Origin: JBHIEE01 sp046760445
Lineage (GTDB): Bacteria > Acidobacteriota > Aminicenantia > JdFR-78
Assembly (NCBI GenBank): GCA_046760445.1
Contig: JBHIEE010000015.1
Location: 1 to 36,167 of the forward strand
Direction of reading: 5' to 3'
Length of the DNA: 36,167 nt
Positions 8,410 to 16,658 of the stretch are shown piece by piece. How positions within the stretch are numbered: the first letter of the stretch is position 1; the number at the start of each line of letters is the position of its first letter. The position numbers were made by a program, and so were the translations under genes. Below the pieces are notes generated by a model. That model did not search any database and was not told the DNA's origin. It saw only the letters and a program-made list of their open reading frames with translations.

Positions 8410-9333
8410 TTAAAAATAAGTTAGCCAATTAAATTTATCTTCTCTTTCTCCATCTATATAAGCAAAAAATTCATCTTGCAATCTTTTAGTAATCTCACCT
8501 CTCTTTCCCTTACCGATTATTATTTTATCAATAGCTCTAACGGGAGTAATTTCAGCTGCTGAACCGGTAAAGAAGACCTCATCAGCAATATAGAGAGCCT
8601 CTCTGGGAATTGTCTCCTCTATCACGGTCAAGCCAATATCCCTGGCCAATTTAATGACTGAATCTCGTGTGATTCCTGGTAATATAGAAGAAGATAAAGG
8701 AGGAGTATACATTACACCATCTTTTACCAGGAATATATTTTCTCCACTTCCTTCACTAACATGTCCTCTTATATTTAATGCAATTCCCTCTACATAATTG
8801 TCCATTAAAGCTTCCATTTTTATAAGTTGAGAATTCATATAATTTGCTCCTGATTTAGCTAAAGCAGGAAAAGTATTGGGAGCCATTCTTTGCCAAGAAG
8901 AAACTCTTACTTCCACTCCCTTCTCTAAGGCCTCTTCACCTAAATATTTACCCCAATCCCAAACTAAAATAGCTACATCGACCGGATTAGGAAATGGGTT
9001 AACTCCTAAAGAATGATAACCCCGATAAACAATCGGTCTGATGTAGCAGGCTTTAAAATTATTTACTTTAATTGTGTCTATGATTGCCTGATTAAATTCT
9101 TCCTTGGTATAAGGAATCTCCATACGATAAATTTTACAGGAATTATAAAGTCGATTTGTATGATCTTTTAATCTAAAAATTACCGAGCCCTTAGAGGTAT
9201 GATAAGCTCTAAAACCTTCAAAAAGGGAACTACCATAATGAATCACATGTGAGGCAATATGTATATTCGCCTTATTCCAGAGAACAAGCTTGCCATTCAT
9301 CCAAACTTTACCACTTTCATTAAATGGACTCAT
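8410..9333 (-). CDS. ilvE: Branched-chain amino acid aminotransferase (class IV PLP enzyme)
   Basis: 307 residues, standard IlvE length. Family marks: HVIHYGSSLFEGFRAY near the N-terminus, ALAKSGANYMNSQLIKMEA with the PLP-binding Lys160, EGSGENIFLVKDG, and LPGITRDSVIKLA. It catalyses the last step of Leu/Ile/Val synthesis and the first step of their breakdown, with 2-oxoglutarate/glutamate as partner. An AAGGAG site precedes the ATG. A D-amino-acid aminotransferase is less likely, because the N-terminal motifs fit IlvE. It is the first gene after the internal promoter at 9369-9397. Confidence 0.9.
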   Translation of the reverse strand: MSPFNESGKVWMNGKLVLWNKANIHIASHVIHYGSSLFEGFRAYHTSKGSVIFRLKDHTNRLYNSCKIYRMEIPYTKEEFNQAIIDTIKVNNFKACYIRPIVYRGYHSLGVNPFPNPVDVAILVWDWGKYLGEEALEKGVEVRVSSWQRMAPNTFPALAKSGANYMNSQLIKMEALMDNYVEGIALNIRGHVSEGSGENIFLVKDGVMYTPPLSSSILPGITRDSVIKLARDIGLTVIEETIPREALYIADEVFFTGSAAEITPVRAIDKIIIGKGKRGEITKRLQDEFFAYIDGEREDKFNWLTYF

Positions 9334-9368
9334 TTATTACTCCTTTTGTGAAATTTTTTGATGAAATA

Positions 9369-9397
9369 ATATTAACTAAAAATCTTAGAATAGTCAA
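9369..9397 (-). promoter_or_regulatory. Internal promoter for ilvE-pilT-alaS-transglycosylase
   Basis: On the minus strand TTGACT (9397-9392), 17-base spacer, TAATAT (9374-9369), just over the end of the kinase gene in the only 60-base gap of this part of the train. It would let the four downstream genes be expressed without the heat-shock promoter. Confidence 0.5.
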
Positions 9398-10332
9398 ATT
9401 TTTTCCCCACACCTTGGACAACGATTTGTTTTAGGCGGTAATGGCTGCCGACAGTTCCAGCATACTTCAGTTCTAATTTTCTCTCGGGCTTTTATTCTTT
9501 CCCTTATACTATCTAATTCTGAATGATAATATCGTTTTTCTTTATAACTGCCGAGTTCTTTAATAATCTCTGAAGCTTTTTGAAATCGTTCCTCAATTTT
9601 CACTCTTAAGCATTTCATAATTATATCATTTATCTCCTTGGGAACAGTAGAATTCTTAAGCTTCGGTGGAGTAATCTTACCTTGTTCAGCCCTCTCTAAA
9701 ATTTTAAAGGGATCAGAATCATAAATAGGAGGATGTCCAATTAGCATCTCATAAAAAATACAACCAATGGAATATATATCTGAAACATAAGTTGCCTTTC
9801 CCTTGAATTGTTCTGGAGCCATATAAGGAGGAGAACCGATGCGGGTAGAAGCATAAGGAATGCTATCCAGCCAGGCAGAAGTTCCAAAATCAGTGATCTT
9901 CAAAACTCCTTTCTCTGAAATGATAATGTTGGATGGTCTAAGGTCACGGTGAATGATCTTATTATTATGGGCATGATCTACTGCAAAACAAATCTGTTTT
10001 ATATAGTCAATAGCTCTTTTTAAATCGAGTATCTTTTCTTTGTCTAATATCTTCTCCAAAGTTTCACCTTTTACATACTCCATCACCATAAAAAATACTC
10101 GTTTCTCTTTCTCTGCAGTGATTAATCGAACTACATTGGGATGATTCAAAACAGCTTGAAGCCTGGGTTCTTTTAATAATTTAAATAAATCTGAAGATTG
10201 TTTATGAGGAACTTTCAGAGCAACTTTTATATCTAACCAAGTATCTCTGGCTAAGTAAACTGTGCCAAAACCACCACTTCCTAAAGACCTAATTATTTCG
10301 TATTTTCCAACTTTTTGACCTTTAAGAAACAT
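9394..10332 (-). CDS. Soluble Ser/Thr protein kinase with C-terminal zinc ribbon
   Basis: 312 residues. Hanks-type kinase domain about 10-265: glycine loop LGSGGFGTV (17-25), ATP lysine Lys40 in VALKVPHK, catalytic loop HRDLRPSN (HRD 128-130), DFG 148-150, and MAPEQFKGK in the activation segment. The loop has Arg where most kinases have Lys (HRDLKPxN); this exchange is seen in some active kinases. The C-terminus (about 290-312) is a four-Cys ribbon, CWNC...CPRC. No membrane segment, so it is cytosolic. It sits one base after rsmE in the chaperone train, so it is probably made with the heat-shock genes. Substrates are unknown. Confidence 0.88.
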   Translation of the reverse strand: MFLKGQKVGKYEIIRSLGSGGFGTVYLARDTWLDIKVALKVPHKQSSDLFKLLKEPRLQAVLNHPNVVRLITAEKEKRVFFMVMEYVKGETLEKILDKEKILDLKRAIDYIKQICFAVDHAHNNKIIHRDLRPSNIIISEKGVLKITDFGTSAWLDSIPYASTRIGSPPYMAPEQFKGKATYVSDIYSIGCIFYEMLIGHPPIYDSDPFKILERAEQGKITPPKLKNSTVPKEINDIIMKCLRVKIEERFQKASEIIKELGSYKEKRYYHSELDSIRERIKAREKIRTEVCWNCRQPLPPKTNRCPRCGEKI

Positions 10333-10333
10333 A

Positions 10334-11068
10334 TTAATTCTTCCAAAAATGAATAATAATAGCTAAACTGCTGATGGTCGCTGTTTCAGTCCGTAATATT
10401 TTTTTCCCTAAGCTTACTGGTTTAAACCCATGAGTAAGCATTTGTTTTTCTTCTTCTTCACTCCATCCCCCTTCTGGTCCAATTAAAAGCAACACTGATT
10501 CGGGGATGGTAGTAAGAGAATTAATTATTATTTCTTTTAAAAATTCTCCTCCTTTCTCATTTAAAAAATAATTTTCTTTTTCTCCCCGTCTCAATAAATC
10601 AGAAAGATGGAGAGGAGAAGCTATTTTAGGAACAAAAAATCCTCCGGACTGTTTAATGGCTTCCAGAGCAATTCTCCTCCATCTGACTAATTTTTGGGTG
10701 AGAATTTTTTCCTCAGGAATTGTTCTTGACCAGGCAGTAATCACAGGAATAAACTCATCTATTCCCAATTCAGTAGCCTTCTGGATAACCAATTCCATTT
10801 TGGAAGGTTTTATTAAAGCTTGAGCTAAGACAATTTTAATGTTGTTGGTGGGCCTTTCTTCAACTTTTAGGATTGAAAGATGAGTTTCTTTTTTTTTTAT
10901 TTCTTCTACTTGAGCTAAGTAACTATTTCCTTCTTCATCAAATAACCAAATCTTTTCTTTTTCTTTAATTCTAACTACTTTACTTAAATGATGATGCTCC
11001 CTACCTTTTAAGATGGCTTTATTTTTGAAAATTTGGTTATGTTCTATAAAAAAACGATTGGCAGTCAT
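10334..11068 (-). CDS. rsmE: 16S rRNA m3U1498 methyltransferase RsmE
   Basis: 244 residues, SPOUT family. N-terminal PUA-like part (residues 1-70, with GREHHHLSKVVRIK), then the knot domain with KATELGIDEFIPVITAWSR, LLIGPEGGWSEEEE (about 193-206) and SLGKKILRTETATI, which bind S-adenosylmethionine. It methylates U1498 of 16S rRNA in the 30S subunit. It follows dnaJ by eight bases; dnaJ-rsmE adjacency is common in many bacteria. There is no strong ribosome-binding site, so translation may depend on coupling. Confidence 0.93.
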   Translation of the reverse strand: MTANRFFIEHNQIFKNKAILKGREHHHLSKVVRIKEKEKIWLFDEEGNSYLAQVEEIKKKETHLSILKVEERPTNNIKIVLAQALIKPSKMELVIQKATELGIDEFIPVITAWSRTIPEEKILTQKLVRWRRIALEAIKQSGGFFVPKIASPLHLSDLLRRGEKENYFLNEKGGEFLKEIIINSLTTIPESVLLLIGPEGGWSEEEEKQMLTHGFKPVSLGKKILRTETATISSLAIIIHFWKN

Positions 11069-11076
11069 TTAAATTT

Positions 11077-12210
11077 TTAGTTAAAAATATTTTTCATTTT
11101 TTCAATTAAGTTTTTATCCACTGAATCTAAATTTTCTCTACTAATCAAGGCAAACTGTTTTAAGATATTTTTTTGTTCTTTAGTTAGATTTTTGGGAATA
11201 ATAACTTTTATTTTCACATACAGGTCACCTCTTCGAAAACTGCCCCACCCTTTCATTCCCTTCCCCTTCAGCTTGAATATTTCTCCAGGCTGAGTGCCTT
11301 CTGGAATTTTCATATTCTCCTTACTTTCTAAAGTGGAGACTTCAATTTCACCTCCCAGAGCAGCTTTGACAAATGAAACTCCTACTTCACAATAGAGATC
11401 ATCTCCTTTTCTGGTAAAAATATCATGATTCTTGACTTTAACTGAGATATATAAATCACCTCGAGCAGCATTCAAGTCTCCAACATCTCCTTCTTTTTCC
11501 AATCTCAATTTTGAACCATTCTCTATCCCTTCAGGAATTTTTATCTTGAGAATTTCTAATTTCTTAACCTTGCCTGTTCCTCGACATTCTTTGCAGGGAG
11601 ACTTTACTATTTCCCCTTGCCCCTGACAGTGAGAACAAGTTCTTGACAAAGTGAAAAATCCCTGCTGAAACCGAACTTCTCCTCTCCCCTGACAAGTAGG
11701 ACATATAACTTTATGGGTTCCTGGTTCAAGTCCAGTTCCTCGACATTCAGGACAAAATTCAGAGCGAGTCAATTTTATTTCTTTCTCTGTTCCATGAAAA
11801 GCTTCCTCTAAAGTAACCTCTAATTCTATCCATAAATCTCTTCCTTTATGAGAATAATATTTTTTCCTTTTTGGCCGAGTGCCAAAAATATCAAAACCGA
11901 AATCAAAGAATTCTCCTAAAATATCCTCAAACTCTTGAAAGATAGTTGAATTAAAACCACTAAATCCAGTAAATTCCTCTCCTCTTAATCCAGCTAAGCC
12001 AAATTGATCATATATTCTTCTTTTCTCAGGGTCAATTAGCACACTGTAAGCTTCAGCTGCTTCTTTAAACTTTTCTTCGGCTTCTTTATTTCCTGGATTT
12101 CTATCAGGATGATATTTCAAAGCTAATTGACGATAAGCTTTTTTAATCTCTTCCGAGGATGCATCATGGCTTACTCTTAGAATCTGATAATAATCTTTAT
12201 TCTTTATCAT
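11077..12210 (-). CDS. dnaJ: Chaperone DnaJ (Hsp40)
   Basis: 377 residues, type I DnaJ. J domain 1-70 with HPD (34-36), a short Gly/Phe region (GFSGF), then four zinc repeats: CPECRGTG, CPTCQGRG, CSHCQGQG, CKECRGTG. C-terminal substrate-binding domains end near 350. It delivers unfolded proteins to DnaK and stimulates its ATPase. The start lies 14 bases inside the end of dnaK, so translation is coupled. Confidence 0.96.
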   Translation of the reverse strand: MIKNKDYYQILRVSHDASSEEIKKAYRQLALKYHPDRNPGNKEAEEKFKEAAEAYSVLIDPEKRRIYDQFGLAGLRGEEFTGFSGFNSTIFQEFEDILGEFFDFGFDIFGTRPKRKKYYSHKGRDLWIELEVTLEEAFHGTEKEIKLTRSEFCPECRGTGLEPGTHKVICPTCQGRGEVRFQQGFFTLSRTCSHCQGQGEIVKSPCKECRGTGKVKKLEILKIKIPEGIENGSKLRLEKEGDVGDLNAARGDLYISVKVKNHDIFTRKGDDLYCEVGVSFVKAALGGEIEVSTLESKENMKIPEGTQPGEIFKLKGKGMKGWGSFRRGDLYVKIKVIIPKNLTKEQKNILKQFALISRENLDSVDKNLIEKMKNIFN

Positions 12211-14032
12211 TCTCTTTAAATATATTAAAAGTTTCTTCCATTTTCCTTGAAACTAATTTTACATACTTCTTTAATATTTTACTATATTTGCTAATTTCTT
12301 CAAGATTACTACCATAAAGAATTTCTTCTTTACTCAATAATTCTTCTATTTTTCTTTTATCTTCCTCTTCCAAACTTATTTCATCCTTGTAATGAAGATA
12401 TGAAAATTTGAGAGTGAAAAATTGTTGTTCAATCTCAGCTTTTGCTTCTTTTAACTTAATCTTTTCTTTATCTTGTTCAGCATAAATTTCAGCTTCCTTA
12501 ACCATTTGTTCAATTTCTTCCTTGCTCAGTCCAGAAGCAGGATATACTTCCATTTGCTGTTTTCTCCCAGTAGCAGCATCCCTGGCTGAAACCTTAACAA
12601 TTCCATTAGCATCAATTTCAAAAGTCACCTCTATTTGAGGAATTCCCGCGGGAGCAGGCTCAATACCAACCAAGTCAAATACTTCCAAGGACTTATTTGC
12701 TGAAGCAATTTCTCTTTCTCCTTGAAGAACATGAACTCTTACCCGGGATTGATTATCTTCTACTGTAGTAAAGATTTTGGATTTCTTGGTTGGAATTGTT
12801 GTATTTCTATTTATAATCTTAGTAAAAGTATCGTTTTCGGTTTCCACCCCAAGAGAAAGCGGAGTAACATCTAACAAAACAAAATCTTTCATCAATCCTT
12901 CAATAATTCCACTCTGAATAGCTGCTCCCATAGCAACTACCTCCTCTGGATTCAAATCTATGTTAGGCAACTGATTAAAGTAGTCAGCAACAATTTCCCT
13001 GATCTTAGGCATCTTCGTCTGACCGCCTACCATGATTACGTCTGCAATATCTTGAGGTTTTAAAGAGGCATCTTCTAAGGCTTGATCAATAAAAGGAATA
13101 GTCTGAAGTATTAAATCTTCGGTTAATTTTTCTAACTTTCCCCTGGTCAATAGCTTATGTAAATGTCTGGGACCATTTTGGTCAGAGTAAATAAAAGGTA
13201 AATTTATTTCTGTCTCTAAAATATGAGAAAGCTCTTTCTTAGCCTTTTCAGCAGCTTCTCTTATTCTTTGTTTGGCTAATTTATCCTGATTTAAATCAAT
13301 CTTAGTTTCGTTTTTAAACTCTTTAATTAACCAATTCATTATTCGAGCATCAAAATCCTCGCCTCCTAAAAAGGTATTTCCATTGGTCACTAACACCTGA
13401 AAAACACCTTCTTTGACTTCAAGGATAGAAATGTCAAATGTCCCACCTCCTAAATCATAAACAGCAATTATCCCTTCTTTCTTTTTATCCAAACCATATG
13501 CCAAACAGGCAGCAGTAGGCTCATTTATTACTCTTAGCACTTTTAATCCAGCAATAGTGGCCGCATCTTTAGTTGCCTGCCTCTGACTATCACTAAAATG
13601 AGCTGGAACAGTGACTACTGCTTCATTAATCTTTGTACCCAAATATGATTCAGCATATTCTTTTAAATAACTAAGAATCATAGCTGAAATTTCTTGAGGA
13701 CTAAACTCTTTTTCATTGCTGCAAATTCTAACATCTCCATTAGCTGCTTCTTTTAATTTATAAGGAACCCGCTTTATAATTTCCTGTATTTCAGGAGAAT
13801 CATATTTTCTACCTACTAATCTTTTAACACCAAATATAGTATTATTCGGATTAGTTAATGCCTGGCGAAAGGCAATATTACCTGTAAGCCTCTCTCCAGA
13901 TGAAATGAAACTTACTATAGAGGGAGTTATAGATAACCCTTCTGGATTAGGAATTATTGTTGGGGTCTGACCATCAAGATAAGCAACACAAGAATAGCTT
14001 GTCCCTAAATCAATCCCAATAACCTGCTTCAC
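12197..14032 (-). CDS. dnaK: Chaperone DnaK (Hsp70)
   Basis: 611 residues. It begins MKQVIGIDLGTSYSCVAYLDG; the usual GTTNS phosphate loop is GTSYS here. AYGLDKKKEGIIAVYDLGGGTFDISILE, RVINEPTAA and VIMVGGQTKMP mark the ATPase domain (1 to about 365). VTPLSLGVET opens the substrate domain. The protein is about 25 residues shorter than many DnaK proteins; the loss is in the C-terminal tail, which here ends in a Lys/Glu-rich helix. The start codon is GTG, with only a weak purine stretch before it. It acts with GrpE and DnaJ, whose genes flank it. Confidence 0.95.
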   Translation of the reverse strand: MKQVIGIDLGTSYSCVAYLDGQTPTIIPNPEGLSITPSIVSFISSGERLTGNIAFRQALTNPNNTIFGVKRLVGRKYDSPEIQEIIKRVPYKLKEAANGDVRICSNEKEFSPQEISAMILSYLKEYAESYLGTKINEAVVTVPAHFSDSQRQATKDAATIAGLKVLRVINEPTAACLAYGLDKKKEGIIAVYDLGGGTFDISILEVKEGVFQVLVTNGNTFLGGEDFDARIMNWLIKEFKNETKIDLNQDKLAKQRIREAAEKAKKELSHILETEINLPFIYSDQNGPRHLHKLLTRGKLEKLTEDLILQTIPFIDQALEDASLKPQDIADVIMVGGQTKMPKIREIVADYFNQLPNIDLNPEEVVAMGAAIQSGIIEGLMKDFVLLDVTPLSLGVETENDTFTKIINRNTTIPTKKSKIFTTVEDNQSRVRVHVLQGEREIASANKSLEVFDLVGIEPAPAGIPQIEVTFEIDANGIVKVSARDAATGRKQQMEVYPASGLSKEEIEQMVKEAEIYAEQDKEKIKLKEAKAEIEQQFFTLKFSYLHYKDEISLEEEDKRKIEELLSKEEILYGSNLEEISKYSKILKKYVKLVSRKMEETFNIFKENDKE

Positions 14033-14033
14033 T

Positions 14034-14585
14034 TTAATTTACTTTCTCTTTTTCTTTTTGTTTCTTAGGGATCAAGACCTTAACTAAGGAAGGTCGTAAA
14101 AGTCGATTATAAAGAAGATATCCCTTTTGAAACTCTTGACCAATTATGGGAAATTCTACTTCGTTTGATTCTTCTTTAACTAATGCCTGGTGAAAATTAG
14201 GATCAAATTCTTTATTTTCTGTTTCAATCGGTCTTACTCCTGTTTTCAACAGAATATCCAATAGTTGTTTATAGATAAGTTCTATCCCCTTTTTAAAATT
14301 CTCTCCATCTTCAAGTGACGGATTCTGTAAGGCTCTTTCAAAATTATCCAAAACAGTTAATAATTCTTTAATAAAGTCACTTAGAGCAAATTGATAATAA
14401 TCGTTCTTTTCTTTTTCTGTTCTTTTTCTTAGATTTTCAAAATCTGCTAATTTCCTGAGATATTTACTATGGATTTCTTTATTTTCCTTTTTTAATTTGA
14501 GTATTTCTTTCTTCTTGAGTTCTAATTTTTTCTTTAAAGCATTTATTTCTTTTTCTCCAGATTCTTTTTTTGGGGGTTCAGCCAT
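14034..14585 (-). CDS. grpE: Nucleotide exchange factor GrpE
   Basis: 183 residues. A long Lys/Glu coiled coil (about 10-60) is followed by KYLRKLADFENLRKRTEKEK and VLDNFERAL, then the beta domain with GVRPIETENKEFDPNFHQALVKEES and a final RPSLVKVLIPK. It releases ADP from DnaK. It is spaced 12 bases from hrcA and one base from dnaK. A GGAGG copy seven bases before the ATG is the likely ribosome-binding site. Confidence 0.94.
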   Translation of the reverse strand: MAEPPKKESGEKEINALKKKLELKKKEILKLKKENKEIHSKYLRKLADFENLRKRTEKEKNDYYQFALSDFIKELLTVLDNFERALQNPSLEDGENFKKGIELIYKQLLDILLKTGVRPIETENKEFDPNFHQALVKEESNEVEFPIIGQEFQKGYLLYNRLLRPSLVKVLIPKKQKEKEKVN

Positions 14586-14597
14586 CCTCCTTCCTCC

Positions 14598-15641
14598 TTA
14601 GTGAACTTTGCTTATTGTTTGACTCAATGACTTGGCTACATAATCAACTAAAGAAATTACTTTTTTATAAGGCATTCGTTTTGGTCCTAAAATGCCTAAG
14701 GAACCCAAGGTTTGATCTTTGAAACTGTAAGTAGAAATAATAAGGGTACAGCCAGAAATAAAAGGAATATCCATTTCTGAACCAATAATAACCTTCACGC
14801 CCTGGAAGTTAATGAAGTTAGTCAGCAATTTTATTAATTTAGCTTTTTCTTCGAAACTCTTAAATAATGATTTAAGTTTCTCCATATCAAACAGTTCTGG
14901 TTTTGTCAAAAGATTGGCTTGCCCTTCTAAATAGATCTTATCTGTTTTCTTTTCATAAATAAAATAATTTTTGATAAGAGTAATTAATTTGCTAATTAGT
15001 TGATCATAAAGAGCTCTTTCGTGTGGTAACTCTCTAAGAAGATAATCTTGAACATATAAAAGATTCTTACCTGCAAAATTTTCATTTATATAGTCAGCCG
15101 CCCGATTAAGCTCATCTTGAGTAAAATAATCCTTACCATGAATTGTTTCTGTTATTATAAAATTTGAAGTAGTAATTAACATAAGAAGAATTCTTTCCTC
15201 ATAGAGTCTAAGAAATCTAACTTGCTGAAAGTTGAGTTTTGAAATCTTAGGATAAAGAACTAAACCTAAATTATCTGAAAAATCAGATAAAAGTCGGGAA
15301 GTCTTTTCTAATAATGACTCTAAATTTACTTCTGGATTAAAAAAATTCTCTGAAATTATTTTTTTCTCTTGAGAAGGAAGAATTATCTCATCCAACAGAC
15401 TATCCACATAAAACTTTAACCCCTCATCAGTGGGAATTCTTCCCGCTGAGGTATGAGGCTGGAATAAAAGTCCCATTTCATCTAACTTTGCCGTAATATT
15501 TCTGATTGTCGCAGTACTAATTTTGTATTTTAGATTTTTGGAAATTAATTTTGAACTAATAGGAATCCCTAATTTCAAATAGTTTTCAATTACCAATTTC
15601 AGGATTAAATTTTCTCTTTCTTCTATATTTCTTCTTTTCAC
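14598..15641 (-). CDS. hrcA: Heat-inducible transcription repressor HrcA
   Basis: 347 residues from a GTG at 15641. An in-frame ATG at 15683 would add 14 residues, but it lies only about four bases after the -10 box, so the transcript would have no leader; starting at GTG also gives the usual HrcA length. The N-terminal winged helix has ERENLILKLVIENYLKLGIPISSKLIS and STATIRNITAKLDEMGLLFQPHTSAGRIPTDEGLKFYVD, both typical. The C-terminus has LGSLGILGPKRMPYKKVISLVDYVA. It represses its own operon by binding CIRCE, here the degenerate copy at 15691-15717. Confidence 0.93.
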   Translation of the reverse strand: MKRRNIEERENLILKLVIENYLKLGIPISSKLISKNLKYKISTATIRNITAKLDEMGLLFQPHTSAGRIPTDEGLKFYVDSLLDEIILPSQEKKIISENFFNPEVNLESLLEKTSRLLSDFSDNLGLVLYPKISKLNFQQVRFLRLYEERILLMLITTSNFIITETIHGKDYFTQDELNRAADYINENFAGKNLLYVQDYLLRELPHERALYDQLISKLITLIKNYFIYEKKTDKIYLEGQANLLTKPELFDMEKLKSLFKSFEEKAKLIKLLTNFINFQGVKVIIGSEMDIPFISGCTLIISTYSFKDQTLGSLGILGPKRMPYKKVISLVDYVAKSLSQTISKVH

Positions 15642-15687
15642 TTTCGATTCTCTATATTGCTTAGTAGTTTTTGTATATAGCATTTTA

Positions 15688-15717
15688 TATATAGCACTTT
15701 CTTAAAGGAATTGTCAA
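15688..15717 (-). promoter_or_regulatory. Promoter of the hrcA-grpE-dnaK-dnaJ operon
   Basis: On the minus strand TTGACA (15717-15712), 18-base spacer, TATATA (15693-15688). The predicted transcription start falls near 15681, at the upstream in-frame ATG, which supports the downstream GTG as the true hrcA start. Confidence 0.6.
15691..15717. promoter_or_regulatory. Degenerate CIRCE element (HrcA operator)
   Basis: CIRCE is TTAGCACTC-N9-GAGTGCTAA. Here ATAGCACTT (15691-15699), exactly nine bases, then AATTGTCAA (15709-15717). The first half matches 7 of 9 positions and the second 5 of 9; the second half doubles as the -35 box. The correct spacing and the place in front of hrcA are the main support. 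Confidence 0.5.
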
Positions 15718-15782
15718 CTTGTGAAAACTCTTGTTTTCCTCATCTTTCTTTTTATTTTTCCCTTTAATTTAATCAGAAAATC

Positions 15783-15811
15783 TTGACAAAAGAAATAGAA
15801 AATGTTATTAA
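15783..15811 (+). promoter_or_regulatory. Promoter of the tetR-exporter operon
   Basis: TTGACA (15783-15788), 17-base spacer, TATTAA (15806-15811). The -10 box lies inside the palindromic operator that follows. The start would be near 15818, giving a leader of about 175 bases that contains the CAG-rich hairpin repeat. Confidence 0.65.
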
Positions 15812-15830
15812 CTAACTGGTTAGTTAATAA
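15805..15830. promoter_or_regulatory. Perfect palindromic operator for the TetR regulator
   Basis: TTATTAACTAAC (15805-15816), two central bases, GTTAGTTAATAA (15819-15830): 12-base arms with no mismatch. It covers the -10 box and start site of the promoter for the adjacent tetR gene, the classic place for an autorepressor site. TetR/AcrR proteins bind such sites as dimers. Confidence 0.7.
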
Positions 15831-15857
15831 AAACTTAAAACTACCATTGAAATAGCA

Positions 15858-15939
15858 CGGCAGTGCTGCTGTTCTGCAGTATTGCTGTTAAGAATAAATG
15901 ACTGCAGCACAGTCCCGAGTACTCGGGACAACACTGCAA
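15858..15939. repeat. Tandem 16-mer plus inverted copies (CAG/CTG-rich hairpin) in the tetR leader
   Basis: Two adjacent 16-base units, CGGCAGTGCTGCTGTT (15858-15873) and CTGCAGTATTGCTGTT (15874-15889), match at 13 of 16 positions. From 15901 the words return in reverse orientation (ACTGCAGCACAGT and ACAACACTGCA), around the 16-bp palindrome at 15913-15928. The transcript could fold into a long hairpin between the operator and the tetR gene. Confidence 0.65.
15913..15928. repeat. 16-bp perfect palindrome TCCCGAGTACTCGGGA, copy 1
   Basis: First of three identical copies in the window (others at 24638 and 31809). Each is inside a larger intergenic repeat, not at a gene start or end as a terminator would be. 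Confidence 0.85.
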
Positions 15940-15992
15940 AACTAATTTAGAAGATAATTTTGATTTTTGAATTTTTATTTTTTTAGGTGAAG

Positions 15993-16583
15993 ATGACTAA
16001 AGAAAGAATATTAAATGTTGCGCGGGAAATATTTTCACAAAAAGGATTTGAAGCTACCACTACTCAAGAGATTGCTAATAAAGCAAAAGTTAATAAGGCA
16101 ATGATTTATTATTATTTCCAAAGCAAAGAAGGTCTATATCTGGAAATGCTGAGAAGTTTTTTCACTAAAATTGCTTCTAAAATTTCGGATATTTTTTCAA
16201 GGGACATTACCCCTCCTGAAAAATTTAACTTATTTATCTCAGAATATATGGATTTTATTTCCAAAAATAGAGAAATACCTCCTCTAATCTTAAGAAGCAT
16301 TCTTAGTGGGAAAAAACATGTTCATCAAGTTATTAAAGAAATTATGCTTCCCATTTACAAAAATGGCGCAGCACTTTTTGAAGAAGGAAAAATCCAAGGC
16401 TATTTTTATGATTATGATTTTAAAAATTTTATTACCACTATAGTAGGAGCAATTGTTTTTTACTTTGTAGGAAGTCCTATATTTTCTATTATCTGGGAAG
16501 ACGATCCACTTTCTCCTGTCAATATTGAAAAGAAAAAGGAAGAATTGATTAAGCTTATTGAAAAAGGACTAATTAAAAAATAA
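15993..16583 (+). CDS. TetR/AcrR family repressor of the exporter operon (CecR-like)
   Basis: 196 residues from ATG 15993; AGG five bases upstream fits it better than the in-frame GTG at 15987. The N-terminal helix-turn-helix is typical: TKERILNVAREIFSQKGFEATTTQEIANKAKVNKAMIYYYF with SKEGLYLEML after it. The C-terminal ligand domain (60-196) is not conserved enough to name an inducer. The first gene of the exporter operon in E. coli terms corresponds to cecR (ybiH), which controls ybhGFSR. Here it sits directly before the exporter and probably represses itself and the exporter through the operator at 15805-15830. Confidence 0.88.
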   Translation: MTKERILNVAREIFSQKGFEATTTQEIANKAKVNKAMIYYYFQSKEGLYLEMLRSFFTKIASKISDIFSRDITPPEKFNLFISEYMDFISKNREIPPLILRSILSGKKHVHQVIKEIMLPIYKNGAALFEEGKIQGYFYDYDFKNFITTIVGAIVFYFVGSPIFSIIWEDDPLSPVNIEKKKEELIKLIEKGLIKK

Positions 16584-16642
16584 GAAAATAGAAATTGGAA
16601 AATGAAAATTATAATTTCTAATTTCAAATTTCAAATTTCTAG
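16582..16642. repeat. 'AGAAATTGGAAAATG' hairpin repeat, copy 1 (left flank of exporter cassette)
   Basis: Bases 16582-16625 match 21813-21856 at 43 of 44 positions. A-rich words (AGAAATTGGAAAATGAAAAT) are followed by their complements (ATTTCTAATTTC), so it can fold. It starts at the stop of tetR and ends before the ribosome-binding site of the membrane-fusion gene. Confidence 0.8.
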
Positions 16643-16658
16643 ATGGGATGGAGGAAAG

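Noticed and set aside
15858..15939. Possible riboswitch or T-box in the tetR leader
   Set aside because: It has no known aptamer features and no terminator; its tandem 16-mers show it is a repeat.
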